DNA of 64,000 bases, taken from the NCBI RefSeq assembly GCF_010500915.1, contig NZ_JAAAWP010000006.1:214801-278800 (forward strand). The letters are read 5' to 3'. The notes under the pieces were generated by a model. The model did not search any database and was not told where the DNA came from. It saw nothing but the letters and a program-made list of their open reading frames with translations. Of this stretch, positions 16,657-24,678 are shown in pieces; positions within the stretch are counted from its first letter, which is position 1, and each line of letters starts with the position of its first letter. This DNA is from Alteromonas hispanica (lineage in GTDB: Bacteria > Pseudomonadota > Gammaproteobacteria > Enterobacterales > Alteromonadaceae). Made by a program: the position numbers and the translations under genes.

Positions 16657-17832
16657 GTGCTCAACCTAAAAAGAATGCAGGACAAATACTGGTGGCTTCG
16701 GAAATTACGGAAACTACTACGCCGTACAGAAGAAAAAGTGCAAATTCATTTAGGACAGGTAAACAGTAGAAAAGGAAAGTACTGTAGTGATAACACTGTA
16801 AAACATCGCTTAATTCAAAAAGAACTGCAAAGGCAAATGCTCGAAAATCTCGTTATCGTTAACGAAAATAATGAGTCGTTTTCGCTTGCTGAATTGTCAG
16901 ATAAAAATGTATCTAACCCTGTTAATCGTAAAAATGAACTTATGACACGCATGGCTGGTTACGAGGATATTGCTAAAGAGCTAAACCACAAAGCCTTGTT
17001 TGTAACGATTACTTGCCCTTCCCGCTTTCACAATACATATGCTAAGTCTGGAGACCGAAATCCCAAGTGGGATGGTTCAACGCCTTATGAAGCGCAGCAG
17101 TATTTAAATGATATGTGGGCGCTTGTTCGCGCCGATTTAAACCGTAAGGATATTAAGCTATACGGCTTCCGCATTGCTGAACCGCAACATGATGGTACAC
17201 CACATTGGCACATGCTTGTTTTCCTAGAACAGCACCAAGCGAACGAGTTTAAAAACGTTATCGAACACTACGCGCTAAGAGAAGACGGCGATGAAGCAGG
17301 CGCTAAGGAAAACCGTTGTGATTTTAAAGATATTGATTATTCAAGAGGCAGTGCAACGGGCTACATTGCTAAATATGTAAGTAAAAACGTTAACGGTGCG
17401 AATCTAGATAGCGATATTGACGGCGGCAACGCAATTGAAGCAGCGCAACGTGTGGAAGCATGGGCTAGTTGTTGGGGCATACGTCAGTTTCAGCAATTAG
17501 GTCCAGGGGCTGTTACTGTGTGGCGCGAACTAAGAAGACTTAAAGCGCTTTGCAACGAAACTGAACTCTTCTCTGATATTTTCGAAGCAGCGGATAAAGG
17601 CAAGTGGGCAGACTTTGTAAAACTTATGGGTGGCGTGTTTTGTAAACGTAACGACCAAGCTATTCGCCCTCTTTACAAAGAAAAGCGTGATACAGGAACA
17701 GGTGAACTTAAACAAAGTTACTTTGATGATGTAGTTTCTATCTCGCTTCGAGGGATAAAGCTAGGCGAAAAGGAAGTGATTACTAGAGTTCACGAATGGC
17801 GCTTGGAAAATCGTGACACTAGAGCCGCATAG
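16657..17832 (+). CDS. Replication endonuclease, catalytic C-terminal half (phage P2 gpA-like, HUH Y2)
   Basis: 391 residues, against about 760 in P2 gpA. The sequence begins where the conserved core starts (KYWWLRKLRKLLRRTEEK, then YCSDNT and LAELSDKNVSNP) and includes LFVTITCPSRFHN, the metal-binding HUH motif in GTPHWHML, and the paired tyrosines of GYIAKYVSKN (Y-x3-Y). gpA nicks the phage origin to start rolling-circle replication. The frame is closed by a stop shortly upstream and starts at GTG, so the N-terminal part of a normal gpA is missing. The catalytic residues are intact. No other phage genes lie nearby. It may be a prophage remnant or the replication gene of a small element. Confidence 0.85.
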   Translation: MLNLKRMQDKYWWLRKLRKLLRRTEEKVQIHLGQVNSRKGKYCSDNTVKHRLIQKELQRQMLENLVIVNENNESFSLAELSDKNVSNPVNRKNELMTRMAGYEDIAKELNHKALFVTITCPSRFHNTYAKSGDRNPKWDGSTPYEAQQYLNDMWALVRADLNRKDIKLYGFRIAEPQHDGTPHWHMLVFLEQHQANEFKNVIEHYALREDGDEAGAKENRCDFKDIDYSRGSATGYIAKYVSKNVNGANLDSDIDGGNAIEAAQRVEAWASCWGIRQFQQLGPGAVTVWRELRRLKALCNETELFSDIFEAADKGKWADFVKLMGGVFCKRNDQAIRPLYKEKRDTGTGELKQSYFDDVVSISLRGIKLGEKEVITRVHEWRLENRDTRAA

Positions 17833-17838
17833 CGGCTC
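17822..17838 (+). terminator. Hairpin at the end of the gpA-like gene
   Basis: GAGCCGC-ATA-GCGGCTC forms a 7-bp stem around the stop codon. The T-run downstream is weak (GATGCTTTT), so termination efficiency is uncertain. Confidence 0.35.
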
Positions 17839-17895
17839 AGATGCTTTTACTTGGAGTTCTGTAAATAAGTGTACTAACTACTTTAGTCTTATTCT

Positions 17896-20436
17896 TTAAA
17901 TGTATTGAACAGGTTCAAAATACTCTTCGACTAAGAGGTCTGAGCTTAATTTATGCTGGGCAATGCTTTGGTGTAACATCTCGTCAGACAGTCCTTTTAG
18001 GTCACTGTTTTTAAATCCTAAAACGAATGACCTAGCATTTCTAACGAGCTTCTTCAGCCCCCTTTGCCTTAATACCGATACTGGTTCGTTGAATCCTGTA
18101 TTTGCTTTTACTTTTTTTGTAGGAATAGCGATAGTGTAAGAAACTTTTGCTCCTGGATAGAAACGGTTAAACCAAGCAATATTATTGTTAAACTGTCCTG
18201 TTTCTTCTTTCTGAATTTCAGCTCTTGTTAAAAGCACTTCACTTTTACATTCAATAAAAAGATATTCACCGTCTTTAATTGCCCACAAATTATCAGGCCC
18301 GGATTTCCAGTTTGAGTCCGGCATTTCAGTGTTAAAGCCCAGCAATTTTCCCAGTTCGTCAATAGCTTTTTCGAACTTTTCAGCCTTTATGCCAAATTCC
18401 AAACGAGAAAAAACTTCGTCCATGTATACAAGAAAATCCTCAAAGTCAGCATATTCCCCAATAAAGCTCTTAATATTTGATAGGCGTTCATGAGCTCTCA
18501 GATCTATTTTTGTAACCTGGTACCCATCCGGCGGTAAAAAAAGACGCTTATTTGTGCGATGAGCGTTTACCTGCATAGCCATGCCGTCCACTCGGTTTTT
18601 CGCATATAAAAACCTAGACATCTCTTGTAGGTACCACCCTTTTTCATCTTTAGATATCTTATCTGCGTGATGATCCAGAAGACTCTGAATAGCTTCGACA
18701 GCTTTATCATAATTTCCATCAGAGAAATAAATTTCAGCCTTTCGCTCTTGAATAAGCATTTCGTCACTCGTTCGCGTTGATCTGCCGTCATCTAGATTGA
18801 TAGCATTCATGCTTTCCACATAAAACTCTTTCCATGACTCATCTCGACCAAGCCCCTGATTTATAACAGACAAAAGCATGTGGATATAACCTTTCGATTC
18901 ATCCATGTCTTCACGTGCGAATTTAGCTAAATCCAACCCAATATCAATTTGCTTTCTTGTCTGAGGGGATAAAAATGGTCGAGAGCCCTTGAAGCGTATT
19001 TGTTTGACTAAATCGTTCCCAAGCACTAAAACAACGCAATAGTCTTTTTCCCCTCTTACAGCGCGACCTAATCCCTGCTCGATTGTCTGAGCAGTTTTGA
19101 TTTGAGTGAATGTACTGTTCGGGACGCATTGTTCGAGATACTTTTCAGAAATTGTTTCTGTGATTGGTAGTGAGTCCAAGACGAGAATACGACACATATT
19201 GTCTGGTAGATCTATCCCATCATACTTTGCAGCCATTACTAAAGGATGGGGGAATTTGCCTTGTTTTAACTTTTCTACTTCCGTTATAAGATTCGTTTTA
19301 TCTACAGCTTGGGCACCTATACTTTCCCATATCTTTCTATGCCAATTACTTGGGGTAATGGCTACTACACCATAATTTGTTTCTCCCCATTGCCCGATCC
19401 AATTTATGATCTCTTCTCTAGTCAAAGTCCCATCTATCAATGAGGGAATCAGTATCATTTTTTCGCCTGACCATTTTTTTTCAAACGTCAGAGGATTCTC
19501 TATTACTTCTCTTTTTAAGCCGAGATCTCGTATAAAAAATGAGTCGTTTGAGATAGTTGCGGACATAAAAACACGATGTGATGCCTTATCAAATGTACCG
19601 AACATTTCTATTGGCAATAAGCGTGGGGATATTTCCAATTCCATACCAGAAAAAGCAGCAACACAATTACTAAGGTTATTTTTTAATAGCTCCCATACAA
19701 ACCAAACATGTTTGTCTTTACTTTTGTTATACTTTGATAGTACTTGGACTACCTCATCTTGTTTTGCCTCCCATTCCCAATAAGGCACTGCTAGAATAGC
19801 GTTCCGAGATTCATTTTGAATATCAGCAAATGTACCAGCCCCTTGACCAGCCAGGCTTTCTCCAAACAGCTGTAACAATTCATGGTAACAATCAGAACTA
19901 CGAGGAATTTTAAACTTGCTAGCGCTTTTAATAGCTTCAATACAGCTGTGCGCGTCATCTAGTAAGATATTTTCTACTTCTACAGAATCGCGGCCTATAC
20001 CAAAGTTTGCACTACGACCATTAAAAATGGTTTGGGCATGGGTAATAAGTATTTTCTCACCATTAATAAAGTCTTCTGGCAAGCCATGAGCGGTTATATC
20101 ACAATGTTGTATTCCAAATTCATCGGCTTGAATTCGAACTTGAGCAGCTAAGTATTTGTTTGGGCAAACGTATAAGCAGCTTCCTTTCTTCTGGTTTATC
20201 TTTGACTGCAAAATGAGCAGACCGATCAAAGTTTTCCCCTCTCCTGTAGGTAACTTTAGTATTACGTCACGTTGGTCTTTTCGATCCGAGAACCATTCAT
20301 CAAGAATAGTGTTTTGTACCGGAACTCTGAGAGGGCCTTTATTCGCATGCCTGTCAAGTGTGTCGTATATTTCTCTAGGGTGTGTTTTTCTCTCTGCGCC
20401 TTTATTCGGGGTTCTCTTTTTGAAGTTGATAGGCAT
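17896..20436 (-). CDS. Helicase with C-terminal PD-(D/E)XK nuclease domain; predicted defence or repair protein
   Basis: 846 residues from ATG at 20436, which has an AAAGGA site 7 bp upstream; a start ten codons earlier is possible. Helicase core: LPTGEGKT (Walker A, about 62-69), LLDDAH in place of DEAH (about 158-163), MSATIS (291-296) and QGLGRAVRG (454-462). The DDAH box and SAT spacing recall XPD/DinG-type helicases, but I see no iron-sulfur cysteine cluster. Residues 560-600 hold a TPR-like stretch. At 690-735 a PD-(D/E)XK nuclease is readable: E in AIDELGKLLGF, D715 in GPDNLW, and E-x-K in FIECKSE. The protein thus joins a motor and a nuclease. It sits beside the gpA-like gene, convergent with it. 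Confidence 0.82.
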   Translation of the reverse strand: MPINFKKRTPNKGAERKTHPREIYDTLDRHANKGPLRVPVQNTILDEWFSDRKDQRDVILKLPTGEGKTLIGLLILQSKINQKKGSCLYVCPNKYLAAQVRIQADEFGIQHCDITAHGLPEDFINGEKILITHAQTIFNGRSANFGIGRDSVEVENILLDDAHSCIEAIKSASKFKIPRSSDCYHELLQLFGESLAGQGAGTFADIQNESRNAILAVPYWEWEAKQDEVVQVLSKYNKSKDKHVWFVWELLKNNLSNCVAAFSGMELEISPRLLPIEMFGTFDKASHRVFMSATISNDSFFIRDLGLKREVIENPLTFEKKWSGEKMILIPSLIDGTLTREEIINWIGQWGETNYGVVAITPSNWHRKIWESIGAQAVDKTNLITEVEKLKQGKFPHPLVMAAKYDGIDLPDNMCRILVLDSLPITETISEKYLEQCVPNSTFTQIKTAQTIEQGLGRAVRGEKDYCVVLVLGNDLVKQIRFKGSRPFLSPQTRKQIDIGLDLAKFAREDMDESKGYIHMLLSVINQGLGRDESWKEFYVESMNAINLDDGRSTRTSDEMLIQERKAEIYFSDGNYDKAVEAIQSLLDHHADKISKDEKGWYLQEMSRFLYAKNRVDGMAMQVNAHRTNKRLFLPPDGYQVTKIDLRAHERLSNIKSFIGEYADFEDFLVYMDEVFSRLEFGIKAEKFEKAIDELGKLLGFNTEMPDSNWKSGPDNLWAIKDGEYLFIECKSEVLLTRAEIQKEETGQFNNNIAWFNRFYPGAKVSYTIAIPTKKVKANTGFNEPVSVLRQRGLKKLVRNARSFVLGFKNSDLKGLSDEMLHQSIAQHKLSSDLLVEEYFEPVQYI

Positions 20437-20819
20437 TTTCAATCCTTTGATAAATTTTATACTCAAAATGTTATCACAAGTAATAACAGTACTCGAACAG
20501 GATAACTGACAGTATCACTAGAGTCATAATCGTAAGAGCGTACACCAGCAAGAGTTGATGATGACAGTGATAATTAAATAGACACGTCTTCAGAGCAGAA
20601 AAAATAAGCGTCAAGCTGCTACATATTTGCTACATATTTCAAAACGGGAGTTTTTCGGATAAATGAATCAGGCTACAGCCCCTTATAAATGGCGAACCCG
20701 ATAGGATTAGAACCTATGACCTTTGCCTCCGGAGGGCTGAGCTTTATACAACTGAACTAGGGCAGAATACTTTTTTCACTTCGTTCCGAGAAAGCACACA
20801 AGAACTTTTCAGTGCTCTC
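20437..20819. other. Intergenic gap holding only the tRNA remnant
   Basis: 383 bp between the helicase-nuclease gene and the unknown gene at 20820. Apart from the degenerate tRNA-Arg no coding or repeat structure was seen. Both flanking genes are on the minus strand. Confidence 0.5.
20690..20764 (-). pseudogene. Decayed tRNA-Arg(CCG), probable attachment-site remnant
   Basis: The minus strand matches tRNA-Arg(CCG) in order: D-arm, anticodon loop CTCCGGA, variable AGGTC, a perfect T stem (ATAGG/CCTAT), and a 3' end CGGGTTCGCCA with encoded CCA. Acceptor pairs 1-4 and 7 and two anticodon-stem pairs are lost, and position 57 is T, so it is unlikely to be functional. Decay concentrated in the 5' half with a preserved 3' half is what integrases using tRNA 3' ends leave behind. 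It borders the helicase/gpA island. Confidence 0.7.
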
Positions 20820-21323
20820 TCACCCCAGCCTCTGTTTTACATAACACATCAATCTTTTTGTGGCCGTATTACTTTTTACATCCAGGCTTACGCTTTGTTT
20901 ACTATACGCATCGGGCTGCTCTTTATACAAAAATAAGCAAACCGCCAAGAAGTTAAAATCGATATCGTTGTTTATAAGGGAATTAAGCAAAGTGAGCTGT
21001 TCCAGTAATATTTGCTCACTTGGAGACAACCCATTGCTTCGTCTGCTTTTCATTATTTCAAAGTCTTCAGCAATCATGGCTTCTGTGTAACCAGCAGAGG
21101 TAAGCGCATAACCCAGAATCTGCTTTGCCGCTGAGGCAATGCTATTTATATTGTTTTCATTGCCTGTTGATTTTTGAGCCACATTATTTTCGCTGCATGC
21201 CATCATAAATAGCACTGCAGGGTCTACCGCATTGAGCCGTATAGCGATATCTTCGATAGACCGATAAAACCGTGGATGGGAAATGTTGTCGATAAAGGCG
21301 TTAATAATCGCTCGGTAAACCAC
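20820..21323 (-). CDS. Hypothetical protein
   Basis: 167 residues, mostly helical by composition, with no signal peptide or membrane helix I can support. Segments such as SASAAKQILGYALTSAG-like helices and a Lys/Arg-rich C-terminus (KRLMCYVKQRLG) are visible. No family recognised. It lies next to the tRNA remnant and may belong to the island or mark its outer edge. Confidence 0.55.
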   Translation of the reverse strand: MVYRAIINAFIDNISHPRFYRSIEDIAIRLNAVDPAVLFMMACSENNVAQKSTGNENNINSIASAAKQILGYALTSAGYTEAMIAEDFEIMKSRRSNGLSPSEQILLEQLTLLNSLINNDIDFNFLAVCLFLYKEQPDAYSKQSVSLDVKSNTATKRLMCYVKQRLG

Positions 21324-21589
21324 GTTAGCTCTCCAATTATCCTGCTTTTCTGTGTATCCGATTAATGCTTGATAGTACGCATTTTCGCTGCTTGCTTGTA
21401 ATTAAAAACTAGCAATATGCAATGGGCAGTCTAGGCTCAACAAGCCATTTGAATAGTGGAATGTTATACCCTGCAGAAATAACGCTGTTAGCATGTTTAT
21501 CGGAAATACCCCTTTTCTCCCCCAAGTTCGTAACAACTTTTAATCTATTACCTAAAGCTTAACACCCATAATTTCATAACCCACAAATT

Positions 21590-22387
21590 GTGCACACTCA
21601 AACAATCGAGGCTGTTATCAAAAAAAGTCTGATATTTTTCTTACTACTATGCACACTAGCTGGCGCTATTTGGTTTTTTCAAACCCAGCATAGTAACACT
21701 AAGCCAGGCTATACCGAGCCGTGGCGTAGTAGCGTGTGGAACAACGCCTTGTGCAACTTTTTTACGGTAAATAGCGATAAGCGAGATGTGGCACTACTGC
21801 ATGAAGCATTAACTAACGCTCTGGGCGATGAAAAGCCTGTTTTTGATGAAGAGGCTGTTGATGAAGAGGCTGTCGCTAAAGAGACTGCTGCTAAAGAGAG
21901 CACCGCTGAACCCACAAAGATTACAGAGCAAGGTTGCGTTGCACTTGCTAGTTCATCTGCTAACTTAACCGCTGGCTTACCGTCTAATTTATCTTCTAGC
22001 CTATCGGGCCGCGAAAGACGCTTGCTCGAAATGCTACAGGCGGTAACGGTATTACCCAGCCCGCCATCAAACACAATGAGTGCTGATGTGTTAACGCTTA
22101 CCTCTTTTATTGAACAGTATGGCCCACTTGCTCGCGCCGATATGCGCATTTATGAGGTAGATGTAGCTAACCAGCTTTTTGCCTACGAACTGCGCTTTGA
22201 GGATGCTCGCGCATACGTAATGTATAACTTCTCTTTTGATACCCACCCATTGCCGCTACCCCTTGGCTTTATGGCGTCAACCAAAGTTACGCTGTATAGA
22301 ACAGACAACCCAGAGTTTAAGCGCTTTGTGACCAGCGGCCCGTTAAGTATTACCTACCACTCTGCCGTTGTGGTTATTGTCGACTGA
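21590..22387 (+). CDS. Hypothetical membrane-anchored protein with acidic repeat
   Basis: 265 residues. An N-terminal membrane anchor (about residues 11-30, FFLLLCTLAGAIWFF) is followed by an extracytoplasmic domain of unknown family. Residues near 82-105 form imperfect five-residue repeats rich in E, A, V and K (DEEAV, DEEAV, AKETA, AKEST), encoded by near-repeated 15-bp DNA. The C-terminal 100 residues look like a compact beta-rich domain ending HSAVVVIVD. No function can be assigned. Confidence 0.6.
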   Translation: MHTQTIEAVIKKSLIFFLLLCTLAGAIWFFQTQHSNTKPGYTEPWRSSVWNNALCNFFTVNSDKRDVALLHEALTNALGDEKPVFDEEAVDEEAVAKETAAKESTAEPTKITEQGCVALASSSANLTAGLPSNLSSSLSGRERRLLEMLQAVTVLPSPPSNTMSADVLTLTSFIEQYGPLARADMRIYEVDVANQLFAYELRFEDARAYVMYNFSFDTHPLPLPLGFMASTKVTLYRTDNPEFKRFVTSGPLSITYHSAVVVIVD

Positions 22388-22498
22388 ATTAAATTATAGG
22401 TTGCCGGCACAAAGGATTTGTATAGTCTGATATACTCATAAATACGAAGTAAAATTATTCGAATGCAGTTAATTCGTGAGAGCTTCGGTGGAGCGTGT

Positions 22499-23317
22499 AT
22501 GGTATTTAAGGCAACAATGTTTTTCTTTTTAGCGATTGTGAGTTTCGGGCTTGCTAGTGAAACACACATTAATGCTGAGCCCACGCATCAAACTGATGCA
22601 AATAAAGTAAAATGGCCTAATACCCAACCCGTTTTGCGCTTTGCAATAAATCATTTCCCTCCCTACTCCATATTGTCAGAAGGCAAGCCACCAGCTGGAA
22701 TGAATGTTGAAGCTATGAAAATAGTTGCCGAGCAACTGAACATGCGTTTGAAGTTTGTGGAATGCCCGTTTGCTCGCTGTATTGTGTTACTTGAAAAGGG
22801 GCTGGTAGATGTTTTTGTTGGGTTAACGTACAGCGCCGAAAGAGCAGAGTTTTTGCACTTTATCGAACCTCCTGTTGCACCAGGCAGTGTTCAAACCTTT
22901 TTCGCGAGAGCGGGTTCATCTATCTCAATTAATGAGTTTGCCGACCTTGATGGCTTAATTGTCGGCCTTTTACGTCATAGCCTATACTTCCCTGAATTTG
23001 ATAAGGCCACAAATTTTGCGAAAGTTGAAGCCAATACACACATGCAGCTTATCGATTTATTGCTTAATAAGCGCATTGATGCGTTTGTTGGCTCTGAACA
23101 AAGGTTCAACTATTTGCTACATGAACAAGGCTTAACAGACACAATTTTACAGCAAAACTATACAATAAGAGACGACAGAAAGGTGTACCTTGCTTTGTCT
23201 AAACACTCTGTACATTCGGATTTAGCAGAATCATTCAGCGAAGCTCTCAGCTACGCAAAAAACAAAGGCGTTTTTGAAACACCTTTTGATGGGAGTAGTA
23301 GCGAGGAATTACAATAG
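22499..23317 (+). CDS. Periplasmic solute-binding protein, SBP_bac_3 family
   Basis: 272 residues from ATG at 22499, chosen because GGTGGA lies 7 bp upstream; an ATG 36 bp earlier lacks one. Signal peptide (FKATMFFFLAIVSFGLASE). The domain has the family pattern: LRFAINHFPPYSIL...GMNVEAMKIVAEQLNMRLKFVECPF, then GLVDVFVGLTYSAERAEFL. Such proteins bind amino acids, or act as sensors without a transporter. No ABC permease or ATPase gene is adjacent, so the Alteromonadales-type orphan SBP is likely. Ligand unknown. Confidence 0.82.
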   Translation: MVFKATMFFFLAIVSFGLASETHINAEPTHQTDANKVKWPNTQPVLRFAINHFPPYSILSEGKPPAGMNVEAMKIVAEQLNMRLKFVECPFARCIVLLEKGLVDVFVGLTYSAERAEFLHFIEPPVAPGSVQTFFARAGSSISINEFADLDGLIVGLLRHSLYFPEFDKATNFAKVEANTHMQLIDLLLNKRIDAFVGSEQRFNYLLHEQGLTDTILQQNYTIRDDRKVYLALSKHSVHSDLAESFSEALSYAKNKGVFETPFDGSSSEELQ

Positions 23318-23323
23318 GCCTCT

Positions 23324-24115
23324 TTAATCTCTGCGCAACTCTTTCACCCTTAAGACATAAAATTTATCTAACGCCTCTTGTACCGTTAGGTTTTCATCGG
23401 CTCGCAAATATTTTTTTACCTCGCGAATAACTAGGTTTCTGTTCTGATTGTATTGCTTTGCAAAAGCTTCGCAGGGCTTCTCGATTGCGTCTAATAACCT
23501 GCGCGCTTCCACCGAGCGATGAAACGCCTCTATCGCTTTATCGAAGCTCTCACCGTTTTCAAAGTACAACTCGCTTAAACGGCCCTTTTTAATTTGATAG
23601 GTACTGCTGGCGTACTCTAGTGCTAATTTGAAGTTTTCAAAGGTTTGGTCAAATACTTGGTAAAGCTTGTCTGGAGCTTTGCCCACTCGGGTAATGCTGC
23701 CGCCTATTTCGTAGTCGAAACCATTGAATTTAAGTCGCGACACAGTTTCTTTGCCTAAGTTTATGCCCGCGCTTAAGCTAATTTGAAACGCTTTGTCCAT
23801 CTCCTCCAGCTCTTCTGGGCTCCACATGTTATATACCGTTATAGCCTTTTTGTATTTCTCTTCAAGCAATGCTTTTAAAACATCGAAACGGGTTTGCAAC
23901 GTGCCGTTATTTTTCTTTTTCAGTAAATCGAAGCACTCATTGCAGGAGGGAACGGCAATAAATTCTGCTTCGCTATTTGCATCGCGCCAGTGGTGAATAA
24001 AGGATATAGGAGGAATGTAGTCGGTATGATTAGCTTCGCAGCCACAGTAAAAGCAGCGATTAAAGTCTGAAGAGTTTACGGCTACCAGCGGCTCGTAATA
24101 TTTTTCGTAGTTCAT
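23324..24115 (-). CDS. HNH-like zinc-motif protein, function unknown
   Basis: 263 residues. Near the N-terminus CFYCGC (about 22-27) followed by HTDYIPPISF and CNEC (about 58-61) forms a zinc-ribbon HNH-like motif, with a His in ISFIHHW. The order CxxC...D.IPP...CxxC resembles HNH endonucleases, but the canonical DHI box is altered. The remaining 200 residues are helical and unrecognised. It ends seven bp from the convergent solute-binding gene. A DNA nuclease role is possible but not shown. Confidence 0.6.
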   Translation of the reverse strand: MNYEKYYEPLVAVNSSDFNRCFYCGCEANHTDYIPPISFIHHWRDANSEAEFIAVPSCNECFDLLKKKNNGTLQTRFDVLKALLEEKYKKAITVYNMWSPEELEEMDKAFQISLSAGINLGKETVSRLKFNGFDYEIGGSITRVGKAPDKLYQVFDQTFENFKLALEYASSTYQIKKGRLSELYFENGESFDKAIEAFHRSVEARRLLDAIEKPCEAFAKQYNQNRNLVIREVKKYLRADENLTVQEALDKFYVLRVKELRRD

Positions 24116-24342
24116 GCTTTTACCGCCTGTTTTTAGTCACCCATTTCTGCTTTACAGGTTCACCAATAAAAAGTAACCGTTCTTTCAATTACGCTGACAA
24201 ACGGTAAGTCGATCGTTGTCATTTCTTTGGTCTATTGAATATGATGAGTAGGCACAACTAAGTTCCATATTGAATTTGAAATAGATGCTGCATAGTCACA
24301 TTTTATACTAAGAAATGTATATTTTAACTTTATATAATAATC

Positions 24343-24404
24343 TGCATAAACTTGCTTTATACACATTTCTGCATAAACTAATTTTATTCACTATTGTGCA
24401 TAAA
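24343..24404. promoter_or_regulatory. Three direct repeats at 27-bp spacing before the second hipBA
   Basis: TGCATAAA begins at 24343, 24370 and 24397, exactly 27 bp apart, and the first two are preceded by TC and followed by CT or CTA. Each copy is followed by a TTTAT-rich stretch that could pair with it. The last copy ends just before the hipB start. This looks like a repeated HipB operator. Confidence 0.65.
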
Positions 24405-24411
24405 AGCTGAT

Positions 24412-24678
24412 ATGAAAATTAACACACCAAAAGATTTAGGCGCGGTTTTTAGAGACAGTCGTAAGCTCAAAGGCTGGACTCAGGCAGATTTAGCAGAACG
24501 CATTGGCGTATATCAAAGGGATATTTCCAACTGTGAAACAAAAACTGAAAAAGTCTCGGCCGAAATGCTCATCAAACTGTGTGCGGCACTAAACTTAGAG
24601 TTTAATGTCGGCAAAGTAAACAAGGATGAAGAGTCTACGCAGGTTACTCCACTTGCTAAAAAGTCGTTGAGATTCTAA
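24412..24678 (+). CDS. hipB: HipB-like XRE antitoxin (second module)
   Basis: 88 residues from ATG at 24412; the TTG 18 bp earlier overlaps the third operator repeat. Helix-turn-helix: LGAVFRDSRKLKGWTQADLAERIGVYQRDISNCET, close to the E. coli HipB pattern, followed by MLIKLCAALNLEFNV. The stop overlaps the hipA start (TAATG), so the two are translationally coupled. Confidence 0.9.
   Translation: MKINTPKDLGAVFRDSRKLKGWTQADLAERIGVYQRDISNCETKTEKVSAEMLIKLCAALNLEFNVGKVNKDEESTQVTPLAKKSLRF

Noticed and set aside
20690..20764. Functional tRNA-Arg
   Set aside because: Acceptor and anticodon stems lack several pairs, so it is treated as a remnant.
24300..24410. CRISPR array from the repeated TGCATAAA units
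   Set aside because: Units are only 8 bp with 27-bp steps and no spacer-like unique sequences; they fit an operator instead.
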